Notes under the pieces: model-generated
Database searches by the model: none
Seen by the model: the letters and a program-made list of their open reading frames with translations, nothing else
What the model was told of the DNA's origin: nothing
NCBI RefSeq assembly: GCF_027943945.1
Contig: NZ_AP027141.1
Span: forward strand, 186,001-250,000
DNA length: 64,000 nucleotides
Direction of reading: 5' to 3'
From: Microbacterium terricola
Lineage (GTDB): Bacteria; Actinomycetota; Actinomycetes; Actinomycetales; Microbacteriaceae
Made by a program: the position numbers and the translations under genes
In this document: positions 9,855-18,486 of the stretch, piece after piece
Layout of the letters: every line of letters starts with the position of its first letter
How positions within the stretch are numbered: the first letter of the stretch is position 1

Positions 9855-9903
9855 GATCTCATCGTAGGCGGCGGGGGGCGATGCGCGTTGCTGCGGGCGT
9901 CCC

Positions 9904-12402
9904 TTATTTCAGCGGCTGCGTGAAGGGACCGAGCCGCTTGGTGCCGGTGGCGACGCCGATGGAGGTGGCCACGCTGGACGGCAGCGCAGCCAGGACGGCG
10001 CGCGGCGCGGCGATGACATCGCTGCGCACCGCCAGGGTCGAGGACGACACGATCGGATCGCCCGTCCACAACGCGGAGCTCTTGTCGTTGCCGGTCAGGT
10101 CACCCAGCTCGGCGAGTGTCTTCACGCTCTTGGTGCCGGCCGCGCCGTTCGCCCAGCAGGCCATGTTGGCGGGAGTGGACGAGTCGCGTCGGTAGTAGAC
10201 GTTGCTGTCCATCGACACCCCGAGACCCGCGCCGCTCAGCTTCAGCTCGGAGTCCTGCGCGAGCATGGGGCACGTGCTGGAGTCGGTGCCATAGGAGATC
10301 ACGTTGTTGCGGACGGTGACGGTGTCCAGCACCCACGGGATGCTCGCCTTCAGCGCCGAGGTCGGCTGGCGCCGCTCGTCCTGGGCGAAGCTGAGCGCAC
10401 GCATGCCCGTGTTGATCGTGTTGTTCCAGATCTGGACATTGCCGCTGTTGATGATCTTCATGCCGAGGACGTTCTTCGAGAGGTAGTTGTCGGCGATGAT
10501 CGCCTTCTCGCTGATCTCGACCTGGATGCCCGTGGTCGTATTGCCGGTGACCGTGTTCCCTGTCACGTGGAGGTCGTAGGAGCTCACGTCGAACCAGACA
10601 CCGGCGCCGATGTTGTCGGTGACGATGTTGCCCTCGATGCGGGCGGTGTTGGCGTTGGTGATCTTCACGCCCCCGGATGCCGGAGCCGGCTTGAACTGCT
10701 GCTCGTTGTTCCCCGCGATGATCGAGTCGGTCAGGTTGACGCGGACGGCGTTGTTCACGCCGAGGCCCATGAGCCCGTTGCCCGACAGCGTCACGCGGCG
10801 GAAGTTCTTGTCGTCGTTCCATCCGAACACGCCGATCGTCGCGTTGTCGCGCACGACCATGTTCTCCAGGGTGATGTCATCGACCTCGGCGGTGACCGTG
10901 CCCATCATGGAGACCGTCGTCGCGTACCGCTGGACGCCGAATCCCCGGAGAGTGGTGTGCTTGCCCTGGATCTTGAACGCGCGCGCCGTCGTGCTCGCCT
11001 CCACGCTCTTGCCCGTGGGGTCGGAGCCGATCACGAGGCGCTTGCCGGCCTCATCGACGTAGAAGGTCCCGGCCGTGACAGCGCCGGCGGAGGCGACCTG
11101 GCGGAGCGCCGTGTCGTTCACCCACACCTGGTCGGGATAGCCCGCCAGCGGGTTGGTGTCGTCGACGAATCGGTCGGTGTCGTCCTGACCGGCCGTGAAC
11201 GAGACCTTGTGGTCGAAGAGGTGGGTCCAGCCCGTCTTGACCCAGGTGCTGCCCGACTTCGTCCAGCCGGTGACGGGTGAACTGCCGTCGAACCAGACCG
11301 CTTCGCCCGGATACGCCTGGATCGTCAGGGCCTTGTTGAATCCGACGTACACGTACTCCCGGTACGTGCCGCCGTGGAGGACGATGGTCGATCCGGACGG
11401 CGCCTTCGACACCGCGTACGCGGCGCTGCCGTAGGGATCCGCGGCGGTGCCCGATCCGGTCTCGGTGCCCTTGGGCACGACGTGGATCGCTCCCGCCGGC
11501 ACGGCATAGGTGGCCTTGCCGACCGGCAGGCTGCCGACCGCGGAGCTCGTGCCCGGTGTCGTCGGCGTGGGAGTCGGGGTCTTCGTCGGTGTGGGCGAGG
11601 CCGTCGGAGTGGGAGAGGCGGTCGGCGTCGACGTCGGCGCCGGAGCCGGGGTGGACGCCGCATCTGCCACGCTCACGTCGTCGACGCGGACCGTGTTGGC
11701 GGGGGACGTGCCAGAGAGGTAGGTCGCGATCGACGGGTAGCCTGCCCGCGTGATCCGCTGGGCGCTCGCGTCGTCGTACGACGCCTGCCACTGGGCGGGC
11801 TGAGCCGACCCTTCGATCCAGATGCGCGCGCGCAGCTGAACGGGCGACGTCCCCGTGAGCGAGAACTCCGCGCGCACGTGCTTGCCCGCGGGCAGATCCT
11901 TGATCGGCTTGATCGACTGGAGGACGACTTCCTTGCTGCTCGCGCCGTCATAGCGGCTGAGCCAGAGGTTCACTCCGGTCTTCCCGAAGCGCACGCGAGC
12001 CTGGTACGAGTACTTGCCGTCCGAGCGCAGGCCTAGCGACACGGTCGATCCGTTGCCGGCCGTCGTCGCCTGCTCGGGCCAGACGGTCGCCGAGACGGTG
12101 GCGTCCGTCGCGGAGACGGTGCGCAGCGACTGCACGGTGGCCGCTCCCGGCTTCTGGGTGACGGCCGCAGACCCGGAGTCCACGCGCGTGACCGTGGGCG
12201 ACGTCGTCGTCCACGGGTGGCCGGAGGTGGAGGACCCCCATCCCTGCGAGACGGTGCGCGCGAAGCTGTCGGCCGCCTGCGAGGCCGCCGATGCGCTCGT
12301 CGCGGTGACGACTGATCCTGTGGCGATCAGCGCAGACGCGACGAGCGCGGCCAGGAGGCGGGTGCGGGCGCGGGTGCGCGTATGGGCATGGGGGGGCTTC
12401 AT
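9904..12402 (-). CDS. secreted right-handed parallel beta-helix protein (polysaccharide lyase or epimerase-like)
   Basis: The protein has 832 aa from ATG 12402; a GTG at 12459 would add 19 residues ahead of the signal peptide. A signal peptide with Arg-rich n-region and LLAALVASALIATG core ends near residue 40. Next comes a ~200-aa beta-sandwich module opening DSFARTVSQGWGSS, related to the two modules of the giant exoprotein. A Thr/Pro linker (about 243-285) leads to a beta-helix (about 290-832) with a DUF1565-like opening (HGGTYREYVYVGF) and many PbH1 turns such as GNIVTDNIGAGVWF. Parallel beta-helices of this type occur in lyases, epimerases and phage-type depolymerases. In this locus a role in trimming or remodelling the exported glycan is plausible, but no catalytic residues can be assigned. 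Confidence 0.82.
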   Translation of the reverse strand: MKPPHAHTRTRARTRLLAALVASALIATGSVVTATSASAASQAADSFARTVSQGWGSSTSGHPWTTTSPTVTRVDSGSAAVTQKPGAATVQSLRTVSATDATVSATVWPEQATTAGNGSTVSLGLRSDGKYSYQARVRFGKTGVNLWLSRYDGASSKEVVLQSIKPIKDLPAGKHVRAEFSLTGTSPVQLRARIWIEGSAQPAQWQASYDDASAQRITRAGYPSIATYLSGTSPANTVRVDDVSVADAASTPAPAPTSTPTASPTPTASPTPTKTPTPTPTTPGTSSAVGSLPVGKATYAVPAGAIHVVPKGTETGSGTAADPYGSAAYAVSKAPSGSTIVLHGGTYREYVYVGFNKALTIQAYPGEAVWFDGSSPVTGWTKSGSTWVKTGWTHLFDHKVSFTAGQDDTDRFVDDTNPLAGYPDQVWVNDTALRQVASAGAVTAGTFYVDEAGKRLVIGSDPTGKSVEASTTARAFKIQGKHTTLRGFGVQRYATTVSMMGTVTAEVDDITLENMVVRDNATIGVFGWNDDKNFRRVTLSGNGLMGLGVNNAVRVNLTDSIIAGNNEQQFKPAPASGGVKITNANTARIEGNIVTDNIGAGVWFDVSSYDLHVTGNTVTGNTTTGIQVEISEKAIIADNYLSKNVLGMKIINSGNVQIWNNTINTGMRALSFAQDERRQPTSALKASIPWVLDTVTVRNNVISYGTDSSTCPMLAQDSELKLSGAGLGVSMDSNVYYRRDSSTPANMACWANGAAGTKSVKTLAELGDLTGNDKSSALWTGDPIVSSSTLAVRSDVIAAPRAVLAALPSSVATSIGVATGTKRLGPFTQPLK

Positions 12403-12569
12403 GTCGACGTTCGCCTTCGGGTAGGGAGGAACACGGCGGAATGCCCCATCAAAACACACGCCCCTCGTGCTCCTCTGTGGTATGAGACACTTTTCATCTG
12501 GGCAGGATTGGCAGGAATCGCGGCGAAGCAGGGGTGCCGCACCGATGATGGGGGGTCATCGTCTCCGGA

Positions 12570-13631
12570 ATGTTCTGGCGGGCCGAAATGCCGCCCCATC
12601 AGGGACGCATCGATTGGGTCGATGCCGGCAAGGGGCTGGCGATCGCCCTCGTCGTGCTCTTCCACTCCGCGCGCTGGCTCGCGGGAATCGTCGGCGACAT
12701 CTCGGGCTGGCTGTGGCTGAACGACTTCCTCGCCACGATGCGGATGCCGCTCTTCTTCACCCTCTCGGGGCTGTTCGCCGCGAAATGGGCGGCCGTGCCG
12801 CTGGCGCGGCTGTGGAACGCCAAGCTGCGGCTCTTCGTGTGGGTCTTCCTGCTGTGGGAGGTCCTGGGTCTCGGGCCGTACCTGATCGGGCTGGCGGTGC
12901 ACGGCGTCGGCATCAACCTGCGCCGAGAGCTGTTCGAGACGGCGATCTCGCCCCTCGTGCCGCGATTCGAGCTGTGGTTCATCTGGGCGCTTGCGGTGTT
13001 CTTCCTCCTCAATCGCGCGTTGCGGTCCGTCCCCGTGATGATCACGATGTCCGTCGCCGCGGTGCTCTCCGTCGTCGCCTTCACGGACGTCATCCCCCTC
13101 CCGTCGCCGAGCTGGACCGGCGTCTGCAAGTACTACGTCTTCTTCCTCGCCGGGATGACCTTCAAGCGCGCCCTCTTCCAGTACGCCTCCCGGAGCGGCT
13201 GGCTCCTGCGCGGTCTCGTCGTGACCGGCTGGCTCGCGGTGGCGTTCGTCGTCACGGTCTTCGATGCGAGTCGCATCCCCGGGGTGTACCCCGCACTGGC
13301 GTGTCTCGGCGTCCTCGCCGGCGTCGCCCTCAGCCAGGTGCTGCAGCGGGTCGCCGCGATCGTCCGCCTGGGGTCCCGCACCCTGCCCGTCTACCTGGCG
13401 CACACGCCGATCGTGATCCTGATCAGCGCCGGGCTCGCATGGCCCCCCGTCAACGACGTCGCACGAGTGCTGGCCCCTGCCCTGCCGCCGGCGGTGGCCC
13501 TCGCCGCGATCGTGCTCGCGCTCGGCCTGTATCGCGTGTCGGCTCGCCCGCCGCTCAGATACCTCTTCGAGCCTCCCCCGCGGCTGCTCGTCGCGGGGAC
13601 GGCGGGGGAGGCGACGAACGCCGCGCGATGA
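12570..13631 (+). CDS. acyltransferase 3 family membrane protein
   Basis: A 353-aa protein with about ten hydrophobic segments and the family opening RIDWVDAGKGLAIALVVLFH (about 11-30), including the conserved H of acyltransferase 3 enzymes, which O-acylate sugars at the membrane. MRMPLFFTLSGLFAAK matches the second family motif. The basic extension seen in some homologues is absent. It is divergent from the beta-helix gene (167-bp gap containing a TATGAG box near 12481). Its 3' end overlaps the convergent polymerase-like gene by 77 bp. It probably O-acetylates the repeat unit; the substrate is unknown. Confidence 0.85.
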   Translation: MFWRAEMPPHQGRIDWVDAGKGLAIALVVLFHSARWLAGIVGDISGWLWLNDFLATMRMPLFFTLSGLFAAKWAAVPLARLWNAKLRLFVWVFLLWEVLGLGPYLIGLAVHGVGINLRRELFETAISPLVPRFELWFIWALAVFFLLNRALRSVPVMITMSVAAVLSVVAFTDVIPLPSPSWTGVCKYYVFFLAGMTFKRALFQYASRSGWLLRGLVVTGWLAVAFVVTVFDASRIPGVYPALACLGVLAGVALSQVLQRVAAIVRLGSRTLPVYLAHTPIVILISAGLAWPPVNDVARVLAPALPPAVALAAIVLALGLYRVSARPPLRYLFEPPPRLLVAGTAGEATNAAR

Positions 13632-14850
13632 CGGCCGCCACAGGGACGGCGAGCACGACGAGCGCGAGCGGAAGCGTCTTCATCGCCGACACGGCAGGGC
13701 TGAACGCCAGGTCCCACACCAGTCGGGTGGCCAGGTACACCGCCAGCGCCGTGCACACGCCGTCGCGCAGCGCCCGCTCCAGTCCGAGGCCGGCGATCAC
13801 CGCGATCGTGATGCACACCGCCAGCCCCGCGACGCCGAACCACAGCCAGAAGTCGCCGAGCATCGAGTGGACCTCCACGCCGCCGCCGAACATGAATCGC
13901 TCGACGTAGTTGTTGTGGGGGTCGTAGCCGATCGACGACATGGCGGACTTGGCCGCGGTGACGTCCGCGGGTGACGCGATGATCCCCGAGCCCATCCCGA
14001 GCGGGTGCAGGCGGATCAGGGCGTCGGATGCGGCGATCTCGGGTCTGCCGCCCAGGAGCAGTGAGCCGGATTCGTCGATCTGGGACTGCGTGCGCTCTCG
14101 GGTCGCCTCACCGAAGAACCCCTCGAGGATCGCCGCCTGCGCGATGAAGAAGACCGCGAGGCCGAACAGGAGGACGCCGATGATGTTGCCTGCCCGCCGC
14201 CGCGAGGTTCCGGCCGCACGCCCGAGGCGCTGCCAGATCAGGACGACCGCCGCGAGGAACAGCATCGCGGTGTTCGATCGCGCGCCGTTCGCGGCCCCGA
14301 TGACCGCGAGCGCGACGATGACGACGAACTGGGGGACGAAGCCGCCGCGCCGGGCGGCGATGGCCAGCGCCAGCACGGTCAGCGGGATGGAGAACGTGAA
14401 TCGCCAGCTCACGGTGCCGCTGAGGTCGCCGGCGATCCCCAGGGTCATCCCGGCGCCGAAGGCGATCGCGACCGTGGACAGGCCGACGATCGTGCGAGCC
14501 CACAGGAGGGCGCCGACCGCTCCCAGGAGGCAGAGGGCCAGCGCGCTCCGCTCGATCATGCTCGAGGGGGCGGCCACGCGCTCGGCGGACAGCCACCAGG
14601 TCAGGAGCAGGCCGGAGACGGTCGCCGCGACGAGCAGGACGGCGAGCGCCACGAACAGGCGGAAGCGACGCAGCAGCGGCAGCCAGAGCGGCAGGAGCAG
14701 CAGCCCTGCCATCCCGCCGAGGGGCGCGTTGTAGGGCAGGGTCAGCCTGATCCCGACGAGCACGCACAGCGCCACCGCCAGCACCGGTTCCGCGGTCCAC
14801 TGCCTGGTGAGGAACCCTGTGTCACCAGCAGTGTCGGTGCGGCCCGGCAT
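13555..14850 (-). CDS. O-antigen ligase/polymerase-like membrane protein (Wzy candidate)
   Basis: The protein has 431 aa from ATG 14850, whose A is shared with the stop of the upstream kinase gene (TGATG). It has ten or more hydrophobic helices and one long extracytoplasmic loop of about 90 residues (RTQSQIDESGSLLLGGRPE onward). That topology is typical of O-antigen ligase and Wzy polymerases, which often lack sequence motifs. The loop contains a SDALIRLHPLGMGSG segment resembling the Wzy_C-type G-x-G region. Coupling to the Wzz/BY-kinase gene supports a polymerase role in the Wzx/Wzy pathway. The C-terminal tail lies in a 77-bp overlap with the acyltransferase on the other strand. Confidence 0.8.
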   Translation of the reverse strand: MPGRTDTAGDTGFLTRQWTAEPVLAVALCVLVGIRLTLPYNAPLGGMAGLLLLPLWLPLLRRFRLFVALAVLLVAATVSGLLLTWWLSAERVAAPSSMIERSALALCLLGAVGALLWARTIVGLSTVAIAFGAGMTLGIAGDLSGTVSWRFTFSIPLTVLALAIAARRGGFVPQFVVIVALAVIGAANGARSNTAMLFLAAVVLIWQRLGRAAGTSRRRAGNIIGVLLFGLAVFFIAQAAILEGFFGEATRERTQSQIDESGSLLLGGRPEIAASDALIRLHPLGMGSGIIASPADVTAAKSAMSSIGYDPHNNYVERFMFGGGVEVHSMLGDFWLWFGVAGLAVCITIAVIAGLGLERALRDGVCTALAVYLATRLVWDLAFSPAVSAMKTLPLALVVLAVPVAAVIARRSSPPPPSPRRAAAGEARRGI

Positions 14851-16238
14851 CACTCGCGCCGCTTGGACTTCCGGCTCCAGCGCCACGACGTGGACGGCTG
14901 GTGCGCCTTGTCGTAGTAGGGGCTCGAGTCGATGCGCTTGACGGCGTTGAGCACGATGCCGAGGATCCGGGTGCGCGTCGATTCCAGCTCGTCGAGCGTG
15001 CGGCGCAGCGATTGCCGCTTCGTGAAGCGATAGCGCGCGACGACGAGGATGCCGTCGGCCACCGGTGCGAGCCAGAGCGGGTCGCTCACGGCGAGCACCG
15101 GCGGGCTGTCGATGACCACGATGTCGAATCGATCGCGAGCCGCCGTGACCAGCTGTCGGAGATGGTCGGAGGTGAGCAGCTGCCCCGGGTTGGGAGGGAT
15201 GGTCCCGCTGGTCAGCACGCTGAGGTTGCTCGTGCCCCAGTGCTGGATCGCATCGGCCAGCTCGATGTCGCCGACCAGGATGGTGGTGACCCCGACACCG
15301 CCTTCCAGCCCGGTCATCTCGGCGATCGAGCCGCGTCGGAGGTCTGCGTCGATGAGGAGGATCCGCTGACCCTGCTCAGCGAGGATCAGGGCGGTCGAGA
15401 GGGCTACCGACGACTTGCCCTCACCGGAGGTGGCCGAGGTGACGAGGATGACGCCGGTGTCACCGTCGACGTTCGCGAACCGCAGGCCCGCCGCCACGCC
15501 GCGGACGGATTCCGCGGCCAGGCCGGTCTCGGCGCGACGGACGGCATCGGGCAGCGTCGATCCGTGGGCGACGCTGGTGACCTCGCCGAGCACCGGCGTC
15601 TCCGTCACCGAGGCGACGTCGTCCCGTGACTGCAGGCGGGTCGCGAGGAGTCGCCGCAGCCATGCGTAGACGAGGCCGATCACCAGACCGCCGAGCGCCC
15701 CCGCGACGATGAGGAGCCGGGTGTTCGGCGCGATGGCCACCCGGGGCTGGGTGGCCGGGCTGATGGTCTCGATGCGCACCGCGGGGCCGGATGCGCTCGT
15801 CTGCGGCGAGAGCGCCTCCACGGCATCCGCGAGCTCCACCGCGATCTCGTCCGCGATGGCGGTGATCCCCGCGGGAGACCCGCCCGTGACGGCGATGGTC
15901 AGGACGGCGGAGTCGAGGGGCGTCTCGACGACGACCTGATTGGCGAGGGCGCGCGGAGTGATCGAGAGGCCGAGCCTGTCGATCACCGGATCGAGCACCA
16001 CGGGCGAGGTCGCGACGAGCGCGTAGGTGCGCACCAGGCTCTGCACGTAGCTCGATCCCTGCACGAGCTCCGCGGTGCTGTCTCCGCGGGCAGGGATGAC
16101 CACGACGGCCGCCTGCGCCCGGTAGACCTCAGGCTGCGTCTGCGCGTACGCGTAGCCGAGCAGCGCACCGAGGATGGTCAGCGCGACGATGACCAGCCAC
16201 TGCTTGCGCAGGGCGAGGAAGTAGTCGTTGAGGCTCAC
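14850..16238 (-). CDS. Wzz-type chain-length regulator fused to a BY-kinase (CpsC/CpsD-like)
   Basis: A 462-aa protein with a Wzz domain between two membrane helices (about 14-30 and 174-192), then a cytoplasmic P-loop kinase. The kinase has Walker A SATSGEGKSS (268-277), Walker A' ILLIDADLRRG (293-303) and Walker B IVVIDSPP (373-380). These are the marks of bacterial tyrosine kinases that control polysaccharide chain length and export. The C-terminal tail has just two adjacent tyrosines (441-442), far fewer than the usual Tyr cluster, then a strongly basic end. The GTG start directly follows the stop of a 19-codon leader ORF. The gene is followed by the polymerase candidate with a 1-nt overlap. 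Confidence 0.92.
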   Translation of the reverse strand: MSLNDYFLALRKQWLVIVALTILGALLGYAYAQTQPEVYRAQAAVVVIPARGDSTAELVQGSSYVQSLVRTYALVATSPVVLDPVIDRLGLSITPRALANQVVVETPLDSAVLTIAVTGGSPAGITAIADEIAVELADAVEALSPQTSASGPAVRIETISPATQPRVAIAPNTRLLIVAGALGGLVIGLVYAWLRRLLATRLQSRDDVASVTETPVLGEVTSVAHGSTLPDAVRRAETGLAAESVRGVAAGLRFANVDGDTGVILVTSATSGEGKSSVALSTALILAEQGQRILLIDADLRRGSIAEMTGLEGGVGVTTILVGDIELADAIQHWGTSNLSVLTSGTIPPNPGQLLTSDHLRQLVTAARDRFDIVVIDSPPVLAVSDPLWLAPVADGILVVARYRFTKRQSLRRTLDELESTRTRILGIVLNAVKRIDSSPYYDKAHQPSTSWRWSRKSKRRE

Positions 16239-16298
16239 TCAGTGCGCCCCGGCTCCGCGTCCGCCCGAGCGCCACGCACGGTCGACGTCATGCTCCAT
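16239..16298 (-). CDS. putative 19-codon leader ORF abutting the Wzz/BY-kinase start
   Basis: ATG 16298 opens a 19-aa frame (MEHDVDRAWRSGGRGAGAH) whose TGA is directly followed by the GTG of the kinase gene. The box TTGGGGGTG lies six bases upstream of this ATG, the same layout as at the 1213 and 2086 genes, which suggests that it is translated. It could deliver ribosomes to the weak kinase start. It may still be chance. Confidence 0.35.
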   Translation of the reverse strand: MEHDVDRAWRSGGRGAGAH

Positions 16299-16339
16299 GA
16301 CAGACACCCCCAAGCATCCTGTCCGCCTCGACGGCCCCC

Positions 16340-16367
16340 GGAGAACAATTCTCCTGCCCGCATTCTA
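16340..16367 (-). promoter_or_regulatory. candidate kinase promoter with a palindrome near the transcript start
   Basis: On the minus strand TAGAAT (16362-16367) is a good -10 box. About ten bases downstream, just inside the predicted transcript, lies a perfect 6-bp inverted repeat with a 3-base spacer (GGAGAA/TTCTCC, 16340-16354). It could be a repressor site or a 5'-terminal RNA hairpin. Confidence 0.4.
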
Positions 16368-16421
16368 GGGGGTCGCCTGCCGGAGTGCCCCCTGCGCTGG
16401 GTGATCGGGGGTCTCGACCGA

Positions 16422-16427
16422 TATCCT
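16422..16427 (+). promoter_or_regulatory. candidate -10 box (TATCCT) for the 16457 gene
   Basis: TATCCT would start transcription near 16434 and give a leader of about 23 nt ending in a TGGGGGAC box just before the ATG. It faces the kinase promoter across about 50 bp, so the 16239-16456 gap is a divergent control region. Confidence 0.35.
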
Positions 16428-16456
16428 CGGACCGGGGCTATGTGGATGGGGGACAC

Positions 16457-17308
16457 ATGCGCACGAGCGGTTACGGGTTCAGGCGGGCGGGCCGGAGAGC
16501 GGCCGAAGCGGTGGACGGGGCGTTCGCCCGGAGCTTCCGGATGCTCCGCACGGGACCACGACGGCGGGTGGGCGTCGTCGGGATCTACCGGGACGCCGAG
16601 CCCATCGGCACGGCGGTCGCCGAGCTGCGCGCATCCGGCCATGAGGTGATCGTGAACCTCGGCGCGATGGGCGACATCCCCGATGAGCTGCGGGCCGACA
16701 CCGGGGCCGATCATCTCACCGCGGGGAAGTTCCAGAACCTCAACGTGCTCGTCCATGACCTGCCCGCCGTGGACTGGCTGGTGATCATCGACGACGACAT
16801 CGTCCTGCCCCGTGGGTTCCTCGATGTGGCGATCGAGGTCTGCGAACGGCTGGACCTGGCGCTCGCGCAGCCTGCGCAGACGAGGTTCAGCAACGCCAAC
16901 TGGATCGTCGCGAAGCGACGTCTGCTGAGCGTCGCGCGGACCACCAGGTTCGTGGAGATCGGACCCGTCACACTCGTGCGTGCCGACGCTGCGCGACTCC
17001 TCCTGCCGTTCCCCGCCGATCTGCGCTGGGGATGGGGGCTCGACTTCCGGTGGGCCTATCTGATGGAGCACGCGGGCCTGCGCATGGGGGTCGTCGACGT
17101 CGCCGCGGTCGTCCACGCGAGTCGCAAGGTGGCGAGCACGTACTCCTGGGATGCTGCGCAGGAGGAGGGGCGGGCTTTCCTCCGCGGCGTCGAGCACCTG
17201 CCGAACGACGTCGCCAAGGGTCGTGGCCTGCGCACCTATCGCCTGCTCCCCCGCCGCACCGCGGCCGCGCCGACCTCGGAGCGCGAGGGCGCCGCACGCT
17301 CGATGTGA
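16457..17308 (+). CDS. putative glycosyltransferase (GT-A-like, family not identified)
   Basis: The protein has 283 aa from ATG 16457, which is preceded by TGGGGGACAC. The region VDWLVIIDDDIVLPRGF (about residues 107-123) looks like the DXD metal-binding turn of GT-A enzymes. FSNANWIVAKRRL and a WGWGLDFRWAYL segment follow, then VVDVAAVVHASR, which could be the catalytic-base end. No signal peptide or membrane helix is seen. I do not recognise an exact family. The gene sits alone between two minus-strand operons; its last 73 bp overlap the convergent GT4 gene. It is probably another transferase of the exopolysaccharide pathway. Confidence 0.65.
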   Translation: MRTSGYGFRRAGRRAAEAVDGAFARSFRMLRTGPRRRVGVVGIYRDAEPIGTAVAELRASGHEVIVNLGAMGDIPDELRADTGADHLTAGKFQNLNVLVHDLPAVDWLVIIDDDIVLPRGFLDVAIEVCERLDLALAQPAQTRFSNANWIVAKRRLLSVARTTRFVEIGPVTLVRADAARLLLPFPADLRWGWGLDFRWAYLMEHAGLRMGVVDVAAVVHASRKVASTYSWDAAQEEGRAFLRGVEHLPNDVAKGRGLRTYRLLPRRTAAAPTSEREGAARSM

Positions 17309-18486
17309 TGCCGGACGGTCGCCCGATACGACTCGGGTGCGTGGCGGCGCAGCGCCTCGGCACGGCTGCCGGCCAGCTCCGCGCGCACGTCCGCCCAGGA
17401 TTCGGCGATGGCCTTGAGCTCCGCTGAGATGGCGGACGGCTGGTCGACGGGCACCAGCCAGGCGGTCGGGTAGCTGCCGGCGGCTTCGCGAAGGCCGCTG
17501 GTGTCTGCGACGACGACCGGCCGCAGCCCGAGCACCGCCTCGACGGCGGTGTTGCCGAACGGCTCGTCGATCCGGGAGGGGACGACGACCACGTCGGTCG
17601 CCGCCACATAGCTCCACACATCCGGCTGGAATCCGGCGAAGGTCACCGAGACTTGGTCGGGGGTCGCCGATGCCTGCGCGTGCAGCTCGTCACGGAACCA
17701 CTCGTAGCCCGGGAACACGTCGCCCACCAGGGTGACGTCGACCGCGATGCCCTCTCCGGCGAGCAGGGCGGCAGCCGAGATCACGAGATCGGGACCTTTG
17801 CGGGGCGAGAGGCGGCCCATGTAGAGGACACGCAGCGCGCCCTCGGGCGTCGTCCGCGGCAGATCGGGTCGGTGGGGCCCCGCCACGCCGTTCAGCACGA
17901 CCTCGGAGCGCGCCGCGAGTCGCGGGAGTGCGCGGCGGATGGTCGCCTGGCTGAACCGGCTGTTGACCAGGACCCCGTCGGAGAGGAGGTGCGGCAGGTA
18001 GAGCAGCCGATTCACGATCCTGCTCGCCGAGGCCTCCGCCTCGTGCACGTGGCTGACGGCGGGGATGCCGCGCAGGCGGGCGACCACGGGCCAGAGCGGG
18101 ATGGTGATCGTGCTCACGTAGAGCACATCAGGCCGCACCCGACGGGCGATCCGCCATGCCGATCCCAGCCCCCGAAAGGTCTCCCGGATGAGGCGCAGCC
18201 AGCCGGACGGCCGCAGCAGCGCCTTGCGCAGGACCAGCGTCGGTGCGATCACCACCTCGGCGCCGAGGGCGATCAGCTCGTCGATGAGCGGCCCGGCGCT
18301 CGGGACGGCGACCACCACGCGTGCCCCGGCCTCGCGCAGGCCGGCGACCGATTCCCGCAGCATCCGGTCGGAGCCGAACAGCTCCGCCCCCGGGTGCGCG
18401 GCGAGCACCGTCCAGCCCGACTGCGCGCCCGAGCTGTGCGGCACCGCATCCGCCGCACTCATGATCGTCGACTCCGACACGCTCAC
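17236..18486 (-). CDS. GT4-family glycosyltransferase
   Basis: A 416-aa GT-B protein. It has the donor-binding strand LRVLYMGRLSPRKGPDLVIS and the E-x7-E region EPFGNTAVEAVLGLRPVVV, both classic GT4 signatures. The N-terminal half carries LFGSDRMLRESVAGLREAG, common in GT4 enzymes acting on lipid-linked acceptors. Its GTG start overlaps the stop of the pyruvyltransferase gene by 4 nt (GTGA). It is the last gene of the seven-gene operon that starts at 24450, and it overlaps the convergent gene at its 3' end by 73 bp. Confidence 0.9.
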   Translation of the reverse strand: MSVSESTIMSAADAVPHSSGAQSGWTVLAAHPGAELFGSDRMLRESVAGLREAGARVVVAVPSAGPLIDELIALGAEVVIAPTLVLRKALLRPSGWLRLIRETFRGLGSAWRIARRVRPDVLYVSTITIPLWPVVARLRGIPAVSHVHEAEASASRIVNRLLYLPHLLSDGVLVNSRFSQATIRRALPRLAARSEVVLNGVAGPHRPDLPRTTPEGALRVLYMGRLSPRKGPDLVISAAALLAGEGIAVDVTLVGDVFPGYEWFRDELHAQASATPDQVSVTFAGFQPDVWSYVAATDVVVVPSRIDEPFGNTAVEAVLGLRPVVVADTSGLREAAGSYPTAWLVPVDQPSAISAELKAIAESWADVRAELAGSRAEALRRHAPESYRATVRHHIERAAPSRSEVGAAAVRRGSRR

